Below are positions 27,903 to 35,084 of a stretch of DNA of 64,000 nucleotides, in pieces. This stretch comes from Alphaproteobacteria bacterium (GTDB lineage Bacteria > Pseudomonadota > Alphaproteobacteria > Caulobacterales > Maricaulaceae). The stretch is taken from positions 1-64,000 of the forward strand of contig WGNG01000003.1 of assembly GCA_016124675.1 (NCBI GenBank), given 5' to 3'. The position numbers were made by a program, and so were the translations under genes. The notes below the pieces were generated by a model, which worked only from the letters and a program-made list of their open reading frames with translations, was not told the origin of the DNA and made no database searches. Position 1 is the first letter of the stretch. Every line of letters begins with the position of its first letter.

Positions 27903-28434
27903 GCTGGGCCGGGGCCTGGCGGCGCTGGGCGAGCGCGAGCGGGCCGACATCCTCATGGAAGCGCGCAGTCATTTGACGGAGCGCGCTGCGCGGGTCGGTG
28001 AGGCAGAGGCGCTCAGGCGTATGGGGCCGGCGAGCCTGCTGGCAGGCCGCTATATCGCCGCGACAGCCCGGCCGGGCGCGCCGCAGGACGCGGCGCCGGT
28101 CCGCCGGCTGGCCCCGCTGGTGTCCGCGATGATGCTGGTCAGCGCGGGCATCTTGTGGGTGTGCACGGTCATATCCCTGACCCTGTGCCTTGCGGAGCTG
28201 GCCGAGCCGTCGCTCGTCAGCATCTGGCTGAGCGCCGGCACCGGGAATATCTTTGTCGGCGCGGCCCATCCGGACATGGTGGCCTTGCTGACCGACCTCG
28301 CCGGACCCTGGTTCCTGCCCCTGGCGGCGCTTCTGGCGGCGCTGGCGGGCGCCAGCGCGTTCGCGATGATGCGCGCCGGGTGGCGGGACATGCGCCATGG
28401 GCGCCGCCTCAGCGCCCGCTCATCCGCGCATTGA
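27865..28434 (+). CDS. HAAS/DUF1700-like membrane protein, partner of PadR
   Basis: 189 residues from GTG 27865. The N-terminal helical region (ETYLNELGRGLAALGERERADILMEARSHLTERA) fits the HAAS domain. Hydrophobic segments follow at about 75-100 and 147-170, so it is an inner-membrane protein with a cytosolic front part. HAAS proteins are usually encoded with PadR regulators. Overlap with padR implies coupled translation. Confidence 0.7.
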   Translation: MTLAPRIETYLNELGRGLAALGERERADILMEARSHLTERAARVGEAEALRRMGPASLLAGRYIAATARPGAPQDAAPVRRLAPLVSAMMLVSAGILWVCTVISLTLCLAELAEPSLVSIWLSAGTGNIFVGAAHPDMVALLTDLAGPWFLPLAALLAALAGASAFAMMRAGWRDMRHGRRLSARSSAH

Positions 28435-28589
28435 CCACGCTATCGCAGGCCGTGCGCACGCGAGCCGATGGCCATGCCCGGGGCGGCGCCTGTGCAGTGC
28501 GTAACCCTCTGACAACACGAAACCCGTCCGCGCTGTCACTTGCATGACATGAATCTTGTTTAACAGGGTACCGCGTCAGCTGGGGTGGA

Positions 28590-28644
28590 CTGTCCGTCTC
28601 ACTGTACCAGAATTGCAATTTCCAGCTGCGGGGCGCCCGGACAG
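28590..28644 (+). promoter_or_regulatory. paired segments in the leader of the lipoprotein gene
   Basis: CTGTCCG (28590-28596) can pair with CGGACAG (28638-28644) across a 41-base loop, just before GGGGG at 28662 and the ATG at 28671. It could fold the untranslated leader. The intergenic stretch 28435-28670 is comparatively AT-rich (TTGCATGACATGAATCTTG near 28539) and is the only promoter space for the lipoprotein gene. Confidence 0.3.
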
Positions 28645-28670
28645 GCCCCCGCATCAGAGGGGGTTTCCTC

Positions 28671-31439
28671 ATGTCCTTGCGCAAATATTTTGTCAGTCTC
28701 GCACTGGGTCTGGCGGTCGCCGCCTGCACCCAGGGCTCCGACATCCAGTCTCCGGGCGCCACCAATCCGGGCACGCCTCCGGGCGGCGGTGGCGGCGGTG
28801 GTGGTGGTGGCGGCGGTGGCGGCGGCGCCGCGGCCTGCCCGAGCGGCTTCACCACAGGCACGCCCGTCGGCGGGCTGACCACCTGCGTTCTGTCTGGGGA
28901 CATCCTGACCAACCTCACCCTGCCCTTCGTGGCCGGCACGGCGTACCGCATTGATGGCCGCGTCAATATCGGCGTGGACATTGGCGCCAATGGCAGCGCG
29001 GCGGGCGGCGTCCAGGCGCGCCTGACCATCCAGCCCGGCGTGACGATTTTCGGCGCGAGCGGCGCAGACTACATCGTGGTCAACCGCGGTTCGCAGATCG
29101 AGGCGGTGGGCACCGCAGCCAATCCGATCACCTTGACCTCGGATGAGGACCTCATCCGCCGCGCGGCCAATCCCAGCGATTTCGGCGGCGACAATATCGG
29201 CGAGTGGGGCGGCATCGTCGTCCTCGGCCGCGCCCCGATCAATCGCTGCCGCGACGCGGCCACGCCGGGCACGATCGACTGCGAGAACATCGTCGAGGGC
29301 GTGTCGAACCCCGACGCGCGCTATGGCGGCGCCAACCCGGAGGACAATTCGGGCATCCTGCGCTTTGTACGCGTCCTGTTCGCCGGCTTTGAAATTGCGC
29401 CGGGCAACGAGCTCAACGGCATCACCCTGGCGGGCGTCGGCCGCGGCACCACGTTTGAAAACATCCAGGTGCACAACGGCTCTGACGACGGCATCGAATG
29501 GTTCGGCGGCACGGTGAACGGGCGCAATCTCGTTGTGACCGGCGCCGATGACGACTCGCTGGACACCGACAATGGCTGGCAGGGCAATGTCCAGTTCGCG
29601 ACGGTCATCCAGCGCACGGGCGGCGGCGACAATATCGTCGAGGCCTCGTCCTCGGGCGCGGGCATCACCCCTCTGTCCAACGCGACCTTCGCCAACTTCA
29701 CCTTGGTGGGCAACCGCACCAACGCCTTCCGCCTGAACACCGGCACGGTCGGCCGTTACGTCAACGGCGTGGTGGATTACGGCAAGCAGTGCTTCCGCTG
29801 GGAGCCGTCGGCCGGCAATGGCGCGGCGGGTTATCAGGGCGTGGGCGTCGATCCGTCGTTCAACTCGGTTCTGTTTGACTGCAATGGCGGGCTGGCGACG
29901 GGCAATTCCGACGCCGCCGCCGCCGCCGCCGCCGTGGCCGCCGACGCCAACAACGTCCAGGGGCCGAGCTCGCTGGCCTCGCGCATCTTCCCCGGACCGG
30001 AAGAGCAGGCGATGACCGCTTTCAACGCCACCACGCTGGCCCCCTATTTCCAGAACGCCGCCTATGTCGGCGCGTTCAGCCCCACCGAAACCGAGACCAG
30101 CAACTGGGCGGCCGGCTGGACCTTCGGCCTGTTCCCCGAGCCCGACTGCCCGATCGGCACCACCGACACCGGCGCTGACCGCGACGGCCAGAATATCTGC
30201 CGCCTGACGGGCGTCATCACCTCCGACATCCGTCTGACCCGCGGCAATATCTACGAGCTGAGCGGGGCTGTGCGCGTCGGCCGGGATGTCGGTGCGGACG
30301 GCACTGCCGCTGACGGCCTGGCCGCGTCGCTGACCATCGAGTCGGGCGTGACCCTCTATGGCCGCTCGGGCGCCGACTATCTGCTGGTGAACCGCGGCTC
30401 GCGTCTCTTCGCCAACGGCACCCGCCAGAACCCGGTCATCATGACGTCGGAGAACGACATCACCAACACCGGCAACCGCGACAGCGCCATCGGCGAATGG
30501 GGCGGCCTGGTGGTTCTCGGCCGCGCCCCGATCAACCGTTGCCGCGATGCGGCCACGCCGGGCTCGATCCAGTGCGAGAACATCGTGGAAGGCGTGACCA
30601 ACCCGGATGCGCGTTATGGCGGCATCCTGGCCGATGACAATTCCGGCTCCATTACCTTCCTCCAGCTCAAATATGCCGGTTTCGAGATCGCGCCGGGCAA
30701 TGAGCTGAACGGGATCACGCTGGCGGGCGTGGGCTCGGGGACCACGTTCGAGAACATCCAGGTCCACAACGGCTCTGACGATGGCATCGAGTGGTTCGGT
30801 GGCCGGGTGAACGGGCGCAACCTGGTCGTGACCGGGGCCGACGACGACTCGCTGGACACCGACAATGGCTGGCAGGGCAATGTCCAGTTCGTGATCGTTG
30901 TGCAGCGCACGGGCGGCGGCGACAATATCGTCGAGGCCTCGTCGTCGGGCGCGGGCATCACCCCGCTGTCCAACGCCACCTTCTCCAACTTCACCTTCAT
31001 CGGCAACCGCACCAACGCCTTCCGTCTGAACACCGGCACCGTTGGCCGATACGTCAACGGCGTGGTCAGCTACGGCCAGGCCTGCATGCGCTGGGAGCCT
31101 TCGGCCGGTAACGGCGTGGCGGGCTACCAGGGCGTCGGCGTCGACCCGAGCTTTGACTCGGTGCTGTTCAATTGCGCCGGCGGCCTGAACACGGGTAACT
31201 CCGACGCGGCTGCGGCTTCGTCTGCGGTGTCGACCGGTTCGAACAACACCACCGATGTGGCGGCCACGCTGAACAATACGTTCATCAACGGCGCGAACGA
31301 GAACGCCCGCACGGCGTTCGACGTCACGACGCTCAATCCGCACTTCACGCCGGTCACCCATATCGGCGCGGTGCGCGACTCCAGCGACCGTTGGTGGGCT
31401 GGCTGGACCTGTGGTCTGGAAACCGGAAGCACCTGCTAG
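28671..31439 (+). CDS. poly-glycine outer-membrane lipoprotein with two tandem beta-helix-like modules
   Basis: 922 residues. A lipoprotein signal ends at Cys19 (AVAACTQ). Residue +2 is Thr, not Asp, so sorting to the outer membrane is expected. A run of 15 glycines (residues 38-52) follows, then two copies of one module, about 70-505 and 510-922, offset by 431 residues. Each copy has xITLAGVGxGTTFENIQVHNG, DGIEWFGG, a GADDDSLDTDNGWQG acidic loop and a cysteine pair around RCRDAATPG. The module resembles a parallel-beta-helix family of cell-surface proteins often encoded next to TonB receptors, also in Bacteroidota. No enzyme site is recognised. The TonB receptor follows 86 bases later, and a T2SS operon begins 2.8 kb after this gene's stop. 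Confidence 0.75.
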   Translation: MSLRKYFVSLALGLAVAACTQGSDIQSPGATNPGTPPGGGGGGGGGGGGGGGAAACPSGFTTGTPVGGLTTCVLSGDILTNLTLPFVAGTAYRIDGRVNIGVDIGANGSAAGGVQARLTIQPGVTIFGASGADYIVVNRGSQIEAVGTAANPITLTSDEDLIRRAANPSDFGGDNIGEWGGIVVLGRAPINRCRDAATPGTIDCENIVEGVSNPDARYGGANPEDNSGILRFVRVLFAGFEIAPGNELNGITLAGVGRGTTFENIQVHNGSDDGIEWFGGTVNGRNLVVTGADDDSLDTDNGWQGNVQFATVIQRTGGGDNIVEASSSGAGITPLSNATFANFTLVGNRTNAFRLNTGTVGRYVNGVVDYGKQCFRWEPSAGNGAAGYQGVGVDPSFNSVLFDCNGGLATGNSDAAAAAAAVAADANNVQGPSSLASRIFPGPEEQAMTAFNATTLAPYFQNAAYVGAFSPTETETSNWAAGWTFGLFPEPDCPIGTTDTGADRDGQNICRLTGVITSDIRLTRGNIYELSGAVRVGRDVGADGTAADGLAASLTIESGVTLYGRSGADYLLVNRGSRLFANGTRQNPVIMTSENDITNTGNRDSAIGEWGGLVVLGRAPINRCRDAATPGSIQCENIVEGVTNPDARYGGILADDNSGSITFLQLKYAGFEIAPGNELNGITLAGVGSGTTFENIQVHNGSDDGIEWFGGRVNGRNLVVTGADDDSLDTDNGWQGNVQFVIVVQRTGGGDNIVEASSSGAGITPLSNATFSNFTFIGNRTNAFRLNTGTVGRYVNGVVSYGQACMRWEPSAGNGVAGYQGVGVDPSFDSVLFNCAGGLNTGNSDAAAASSAVSTGSNNTTDVAATLNNTFINGANENARTAFDVTTLNPHFTPVTHIGAVRDSSDRWWAGWTCGLETGSTC
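28782..28826 (+). repeat. GGN repeat encoding 15 consecutive glycines
   Basis: Fifteen GGC/GGT codons in a row inside the lipoprotein gene, between the lipid anchor and the first module. It would act as a flexible tether. Such triplet tracts can change length by slippage without shifting the frame. Confidence 0.95.
28887..31436 (+). repeat. internal tandem duplication of ~1293 bases
   Basis: The second half of the lipoprotein gene repeats the first with an offset of 1293 bases: for example the stretch starting ACGACTCGCTGGACACCGAC occurs at 29551 and 30844. Parts are almost identical in DNA (the middle of the module) while the edges have diverged, suggesting an old duplication partly kept alike by gene conversion or strong selection. 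Confidence 0.85.
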
Positions 31440-31441
31440 CG

Positions 31442-31490
31442 CGGGACAAGCGGGCGCGTCAGGGCCTTGGCCCTGGCGCGCCCTATCCCG
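31442..31490 (+). promoter_or_regulatory. strong intercistronic hairpin between lipoprotein and receptor genes
   Basis: CGGGA (31442-31446), GGGCGCG (31452-31458) and CAGGGCC (31460-31466) pair with GGCCCTG (31469-31475), CGCGCCC (31477-31483) and TCCCG (31486-31490). The core stem has 14 Watson-Crick pairs plus one T-G. No T-run follows, so it is unlikely to be a full terminator. It could stabilise the lipoprotein mRNA or cause partial termination that lowers receptor expression. Confidence 0.65.
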
Positions 31491-31525
31491 TCCAAGGACG
31501 CACTCAAGATCAAAGGTCACATCCG

Positions 31526-34111
31526 ATGAAACCCGTTTCAGTATTCAGCGGGGCCCTGCTGGCGACGAGCATGCTCGTTGCGCCAGCCGCCCTCGCCCAA
31601 CAGCCCGAGCCGGCGCCGCAGGCGCAGCCCCAGGCTGAAGACGTGGTGACGGTGCGCGGGCAGTTTATCCCTGAGCCCCAGCGCCGCACCGCCCAGGTGG
31701 CCAGCTTCGTCACCCTGGAAGACCTCGATCGCGCCGGCGACGGCGACGCCGCCCTGGCTCTGGCCCGGGTCAGCGGCCTGAGCATCGTGCGCGGCCAGTA
31801 CGCCTATGTGCGCGGTCTGGGCGACCGCTATTCGGCGGCCCTGCTCAACGGGTCTCCGCTGCCCAGCCCCGAGCCGCTGCGCCGCATCGTGCCGCTGGAC
31901 CTGTTCCCGTCCGAAATCCTCGACGGCATTGCGGTCCAGAAAACCTACTCGGCCAATTATCCGGGCGAGTTCGGCGGCGGCGTCATCGACCTGCGCACCC
32001 TGCGCCGGCCCGAAGAGTCGTTTCTGAACCTGTCGGCGGGCTCGAGCTACAATACCGTGACCACCGGGCGCCGCGGGATTTTCCACCGCGGGTCCGCTGA
32101 TGACTGGACCAGCTGGGACGGCGGCTATCGCGATCAGCCTGAACCGCTGCGCGCCGTGATCGCCAACCAGACCCCGATCAACAGCCTCACTCCGGGCGCG
32201 CTGGAAACGCTGTCGGAAAGCCTGGTCATCCCGAACCTGCTCGTCCACCAGGACGGCACGGTGGGCGCTGATTTCAACGCGGCCTTTGATGGCGGTTTCG
32301 CCTTCGAAGCCGGCGGCATTGATTTTGGCTTCATCGCAGCGGGTGGCTATGACAGCGGCTGGACCACGCAGGAATCCCAGCGTCAGCGCGTGCGCGCCGA
32401 CGTGATCGGTTCGCAGTTCGACGTGTTCACCACCGCGCTCGACACCCAGGTCAACGCGTTGGCCTCGCTGACGGGCGAAGTGGACGCCCATTCGGTCTCG
32501 CTCACCACCTTTTTCGTGCGGTCGGTGCGCAAGGATACGCAGCTGACCCGCGGCGATGACTTCAACGCACCGGGCGGGCGTCCCCTCTATGAGGAGTCGA
32601 CCGGCTGGTACGAGCGCGAGCTGGGCATGGTTCAGCTCGCCGGCGAGCACAGCTTCGGCAATCTGGAAGCCAACTGGCGCGGCTCCTTCGCCCGCGCCAC
32701 GCGTGACACGCCGTTCCTGCAGCGTCTGCGCCGTTTTGAAGACGCCACCGGCACGCCGATCTATTCGACGTCGAACCAGTACACGATCGAATTCACCGAA
32801 CTGACCGACGATCTGTCCAATTTCGGCGGCGATCTGAGCTATGCGTTCACCCTTCCGGGCGCCCGCGAGCTTCTGCTCACCGTGGGCGGTGACCGGTCGC
32901 GGACCGAGCGGAGCTTCGAGACCCTGTTCTTCCGCATGGCGGGTGGCAACTCCCTCCCGGCGGATGTGCAGCGCGCGCGTCCCGACTTCCTGTTCTCGCC
33001 GGACAATATCGGCCCCGGCCGCTTCCTCCTGGCCGAGGTGCAGAACACCCAGTCCAACTATACCGGCGATCTGGAGGTTGACGCCCTGTTTGCCCAGGCG
33101 GACGTCGATATCACCGACTTCATCCGCGGCACGTTCGGCGTGCGGTATGAAGACGCGGTGCAGTCGGTGCAGACCTTCAGCCGCTTTGGCGTGCTGGGGC
33201 GCGGCGCCGTGCTGGCGAACGACTATATCCTGCCGTCCGCCACTGTGACGTGGAACTTCGCCGAAGATCTGCAATTGCGGGTCGGTTATTCGGAAACGAT
33301 CGGCCGTCCCCAGTTCCGCGAGCTGGCCAATTCGAGCTTCTTCGATCCCGAAAGCCAGCGCAGCTTCCGCGGTTTCGACGGCCTGGTCGACACCACCATG
33401 CGCAACTATGACGCCCGCCTGGAATACTATCTGGGCCGCAACCAGTTCGTGACCGGGGCGGTCTTCTTCAAGCAGATCGAGAACCCGATCGAGGAAGTGC
33501 AGTTCGAGACGGCGTCCTTCGTGACGGAGACGACCTTCTTCAACTCGCCCGAAGCCGAGCTGACCGGGGTGGAGCTGGAATACCGCCAGACCTTCGAGTC
33601 CCCGCTCGATATTGCCTGGTTCCGGGACCGCGACTGGCGCTTCGGCGTCAACTACACCTATACCCGCTCGGAGGTGATCGCCCCGGCCGGAACCCTGGTG
33701 CTCGACCCGATCTCGGACTCGCTGCGTGATGCGGCGTTCTTCAACCTGGATGGCGCCAAGCTCCAGGGCACCCCGGAGAATGTCGTCAACGCCCAGTTCG
33801 GGTGGGAGACGGACAACGCCCAGCTCACCCTGCTTTTGAACTGGGTGGACGAGCGCATCCTGCAGCGCGGCTTTGACTCGCCGTCAGGCCGCCTGCCCGA
33901 CGTGATCGAAGAGCCGGGCGTGCAGCTTGATCTGGTCTACCGGCGTACGTTCAGTGTCATGGGGCGTGAGCTGCGCCTCGGCCTGAGCGGGCGCAACCTG
34001 CTCGACGAGCAGAGCCGGGAGTTCCAGCGCAACGACACGATCGGTGAGACCGAGTTCAACACGTATGAGCGCGGCCGCACCTTCTCCGTGAGCCTGTCGA
34101 CCGGTTTCTGA
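31526..34111 (+). CDS. TonB-dependent outer-membrane receptor
   Basis: 861 residues from ATG 31526. A signal peptide ends at APAALA|QQ, and a TonB-box-like DVVTV follows near residue 38. The plug domain carries YVRGLGDRYSAALLNGSPLPS and FGGGVIDLRTLRRPEE. A 22-strand-type barrel fills the rest and ends in the terminal aromatic motif SVSLSTGF. Receptors with this plug type (VRGLGDRY, LDLFPSEILD) are those commonly paired with beta-helix-type lipoproteins. It imports an unknown ligand using TonB energy. It follows the lipoprotein gene across a strong hairpin and is closed by a terminator at 34137. Confidence 0.93.
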   Translation: MKPVSVFSGALLATSMLVAPAALAQQPEPAPQAQPQAEDVVTVRGQFIPEPQRRTAQVASFVTLEDLDRAGDGDAALALARVSGLSIVRGQYAYVRGLGDRYSAALLNGSPLPSPEPLRRIVPLDLFPSEILDGIAVQKTYSANYPGEFGGGVIDLRTLRRPEESFLNLSAGSSYNTVTTGRRGIFHRGSADDWTSWDGGYRDQPEPLRAVIANQTPINSLTPGALETLSESLVIPNLLVHQDGTVGADFNAAFDGGFAFEAGGIDFGFIAAGGYDSGWTTQESQRQRVRADVIGSQFDVFTTALDTQVNALASLTGEVDAHSVSLTTFFVRSVRKDTQLTRGDDFNAPGGRPLYEESTGWYERELGMVQLAGEHSFGNLEANWRGSFARATRDTPFLQRLRRFEDATGTPIYSTSNQYTIEFTELTDDLSNFGGDLSYAFTLPGARELLLTVGGDRSRTERSFETLFFRMAGGNSLPADVQRARPDFLFSPDNIGPGRFLLAEVQNTQSNYTGDLEVDALFAQADVDITDFIRGTFGVRYEDAVQSVQTFSRFGVLGRGAVLANDYILPSATVTWNFAEDLQLRVGYSETIGRPQFRELANSSFFDPESQRSFRGFDGLVDTTMRNYDARLEYYLGRNQFVTGAVFFKQIENPIEEVQFETASFVTETTFFNSPEAELTGVELEYRQTFESPLDIAWFRDRDWRFGVNYTYTRSEVIAPAGTLVLDPISDSLRDAAFFNLDGAKLQGTPENVVNAQFGWETDNAQLTLLLNWVDERILQRGFDSPSGRLPDVIEEPGVQLDLVYRRTFSVMGRELRLGLSGRNLLDEQSREFQRNDTIGETEFNTYERGRTFSVSLSTGF

Positions 34112-34136
34112 CCGGCCGAAACGTCCTGTGTGGAAG

Positions 34137-34165
34137 CGCCCGGAGCCCTCGGCTCCGGGCGTTTT
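34137..34165 (+). terminator. intrinsic terminator after the TonB receptor gene
   Basis: CGCCCGGAGCC (34137-34147) and GGCTCCGGGCG (34151-34161) form a perfect 11-base-pair stem with a 3-base loop, followed by TTTT. It ends the lipoprotein-receptor transcript and separates it from the gsp operon. Confidence 0.92.
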
Positions 34166-34175
34166 CGTCCGTACC

Positions 34176-34196
34176 CATACTGTCATAATCAGTATG
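34176..34196. promoter_or_regulatory. operator-like inverted repeat upstream of gspC
   Basis: CATACTG (34176-34182) and CAGTATG (34190-34196) form a perfect 7-base inverted repeat with a 7-base spacer, 70 bases before the gspC start. The region is AT-richer than its surroundings and TATAAA occurs at 34239-34244, so the promoter of the gsp operon is probably here and this repeat a regulator-binding site. Confidence 0.5.
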
Positions 34197-34265
34197 TGGC
34201 TTTGCAAGACTGTCACGATCTTGCGCTACACGGCCTGTATAAAAGCGGGTGGAAAGCGCGAAACG

Positions 34266-35084
34266 ATGATCGTCCCGGGGCGCAGCCTGAATCGGCCCGC
34301 CGCCCGATCCGAAGGCTCTAGAGCCCAGGGCTGGCCGGCTGGCAGGCTGATCATAGCAGGCGTGGAAGTCGTGCTCGTCGCGCTGGCCGGCGTGCTGGCG
34401 GCGGCGCTTGGGTGGACCGTGATCTTCGGCAGCTACACCACGCCATTGCCGAACCTGGCGGCGTCCGCAGCGCCGGGCCTGGTGCGGCCGGACCCCATCG
34501 CCGCGACCGGTTCGGCCGCCAATCTCTTCGCCCGCGCCGGCGCTCCGGCTACCCAGATCGAGGTCCTTCCGGAGAGCCGGCTGGGCTTTGCGCTGTATGG
34601 CGTGCGCACGGCGTCTGATCCCCGGGCCGGCAGCGCCATTATCGAGGCAGGCGCAGGCGGTCAGCGCAGCATCCCGGCCGGCGCCGAGGTCCAGTCCGGC
34701 ATCACGCTGGATGAAGTGCATGCAGACCGGGTGGTGCTCAACCGGCGCGGCGTGCGCGAGGTGGTCTACCTCACCGACCGGGCCCGCCGGCAAGCTGCGT
34801 CAGCCGCCGCAGACCTCGCGCCTGTCGCCATCGCCGGAGTGGCCCTCTCGCCGCAGCCCCTCGCATCAGGCGGGCAGGGGTTAAGGGTCGACGGCGATCC
34901 CGGTCCGCTGGGCGCGCTGGGCATCCGCACCGGCGATGTCATCGCCTCCATCGACGGACAGCCGCTCACCGCCGCGCTCGCCGTCAATCTGTCAAACCGC
35001 ATGGCGCAGGGCGCGCTGCCGTCCAGCCTCACCCTTGAACGGGACGGCGAACGCGTCACCCTCCAGACAAGGCCAAACCCATGA
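34266..35084 (+). CDS. gspC: type II secretion protein C
   Basis: 272 residues from ATG 34266, preceded by GGAAAG. A single membrane anchor at about 30-52 (IIAGVEVVLVALAGVLAAALGW) is followed by a periplasmic homology region (GITLDEVHADRVVLNRRGVREVVYL, about 140-165) and a C-terminal PDZ-like domain (GALGIRTGDVIASIDGQPL). GspC links the inner-membrane platform to the GspD secretin and takes part in substrate choice. First gene of the operon; its stop overlaps gspD as ATGA. Confidence 0.88.
   Translation: MIVPGRSLNRPAARSEGSRAQGWPAGRLIIAGVEVVLVALAGVLAAALGWTVIFGSYTTPLPNLAASAAPGLVRPDPIAATGSAANLFARAGAPATQIEVLPESRLGFALYGVRTASDPRAGSAIIEAGAGGQRSIPAGAEVQSGITLDEVHADRVVLNRRGVREVVYLTDRARRQAASAAADLAPVAIAGVALSPQPLASGGQGLRVDGDPGPLGALGIRTGDVIASIDGQPLTAALAVNLSNRMAQGALPSSLTLERDGERVTLQTRPNP

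Noticed and set aside
28599-31520. A 973-codon open frame antisense to the lipoprotein gene
   Set aside because: Long antisense frames are expected in high-GC genes with strong third-position bias. The translation is Arg/Ala/Gly/His-rich without motifs, and the plus-strand gene has signal, modules and context.
31538-33274. A 578-codon open frame antisense to the TonB receptor
   Set aside because: Its composition is that of a shadow frame and it contains no domain; the receptor on the other strand is certain.
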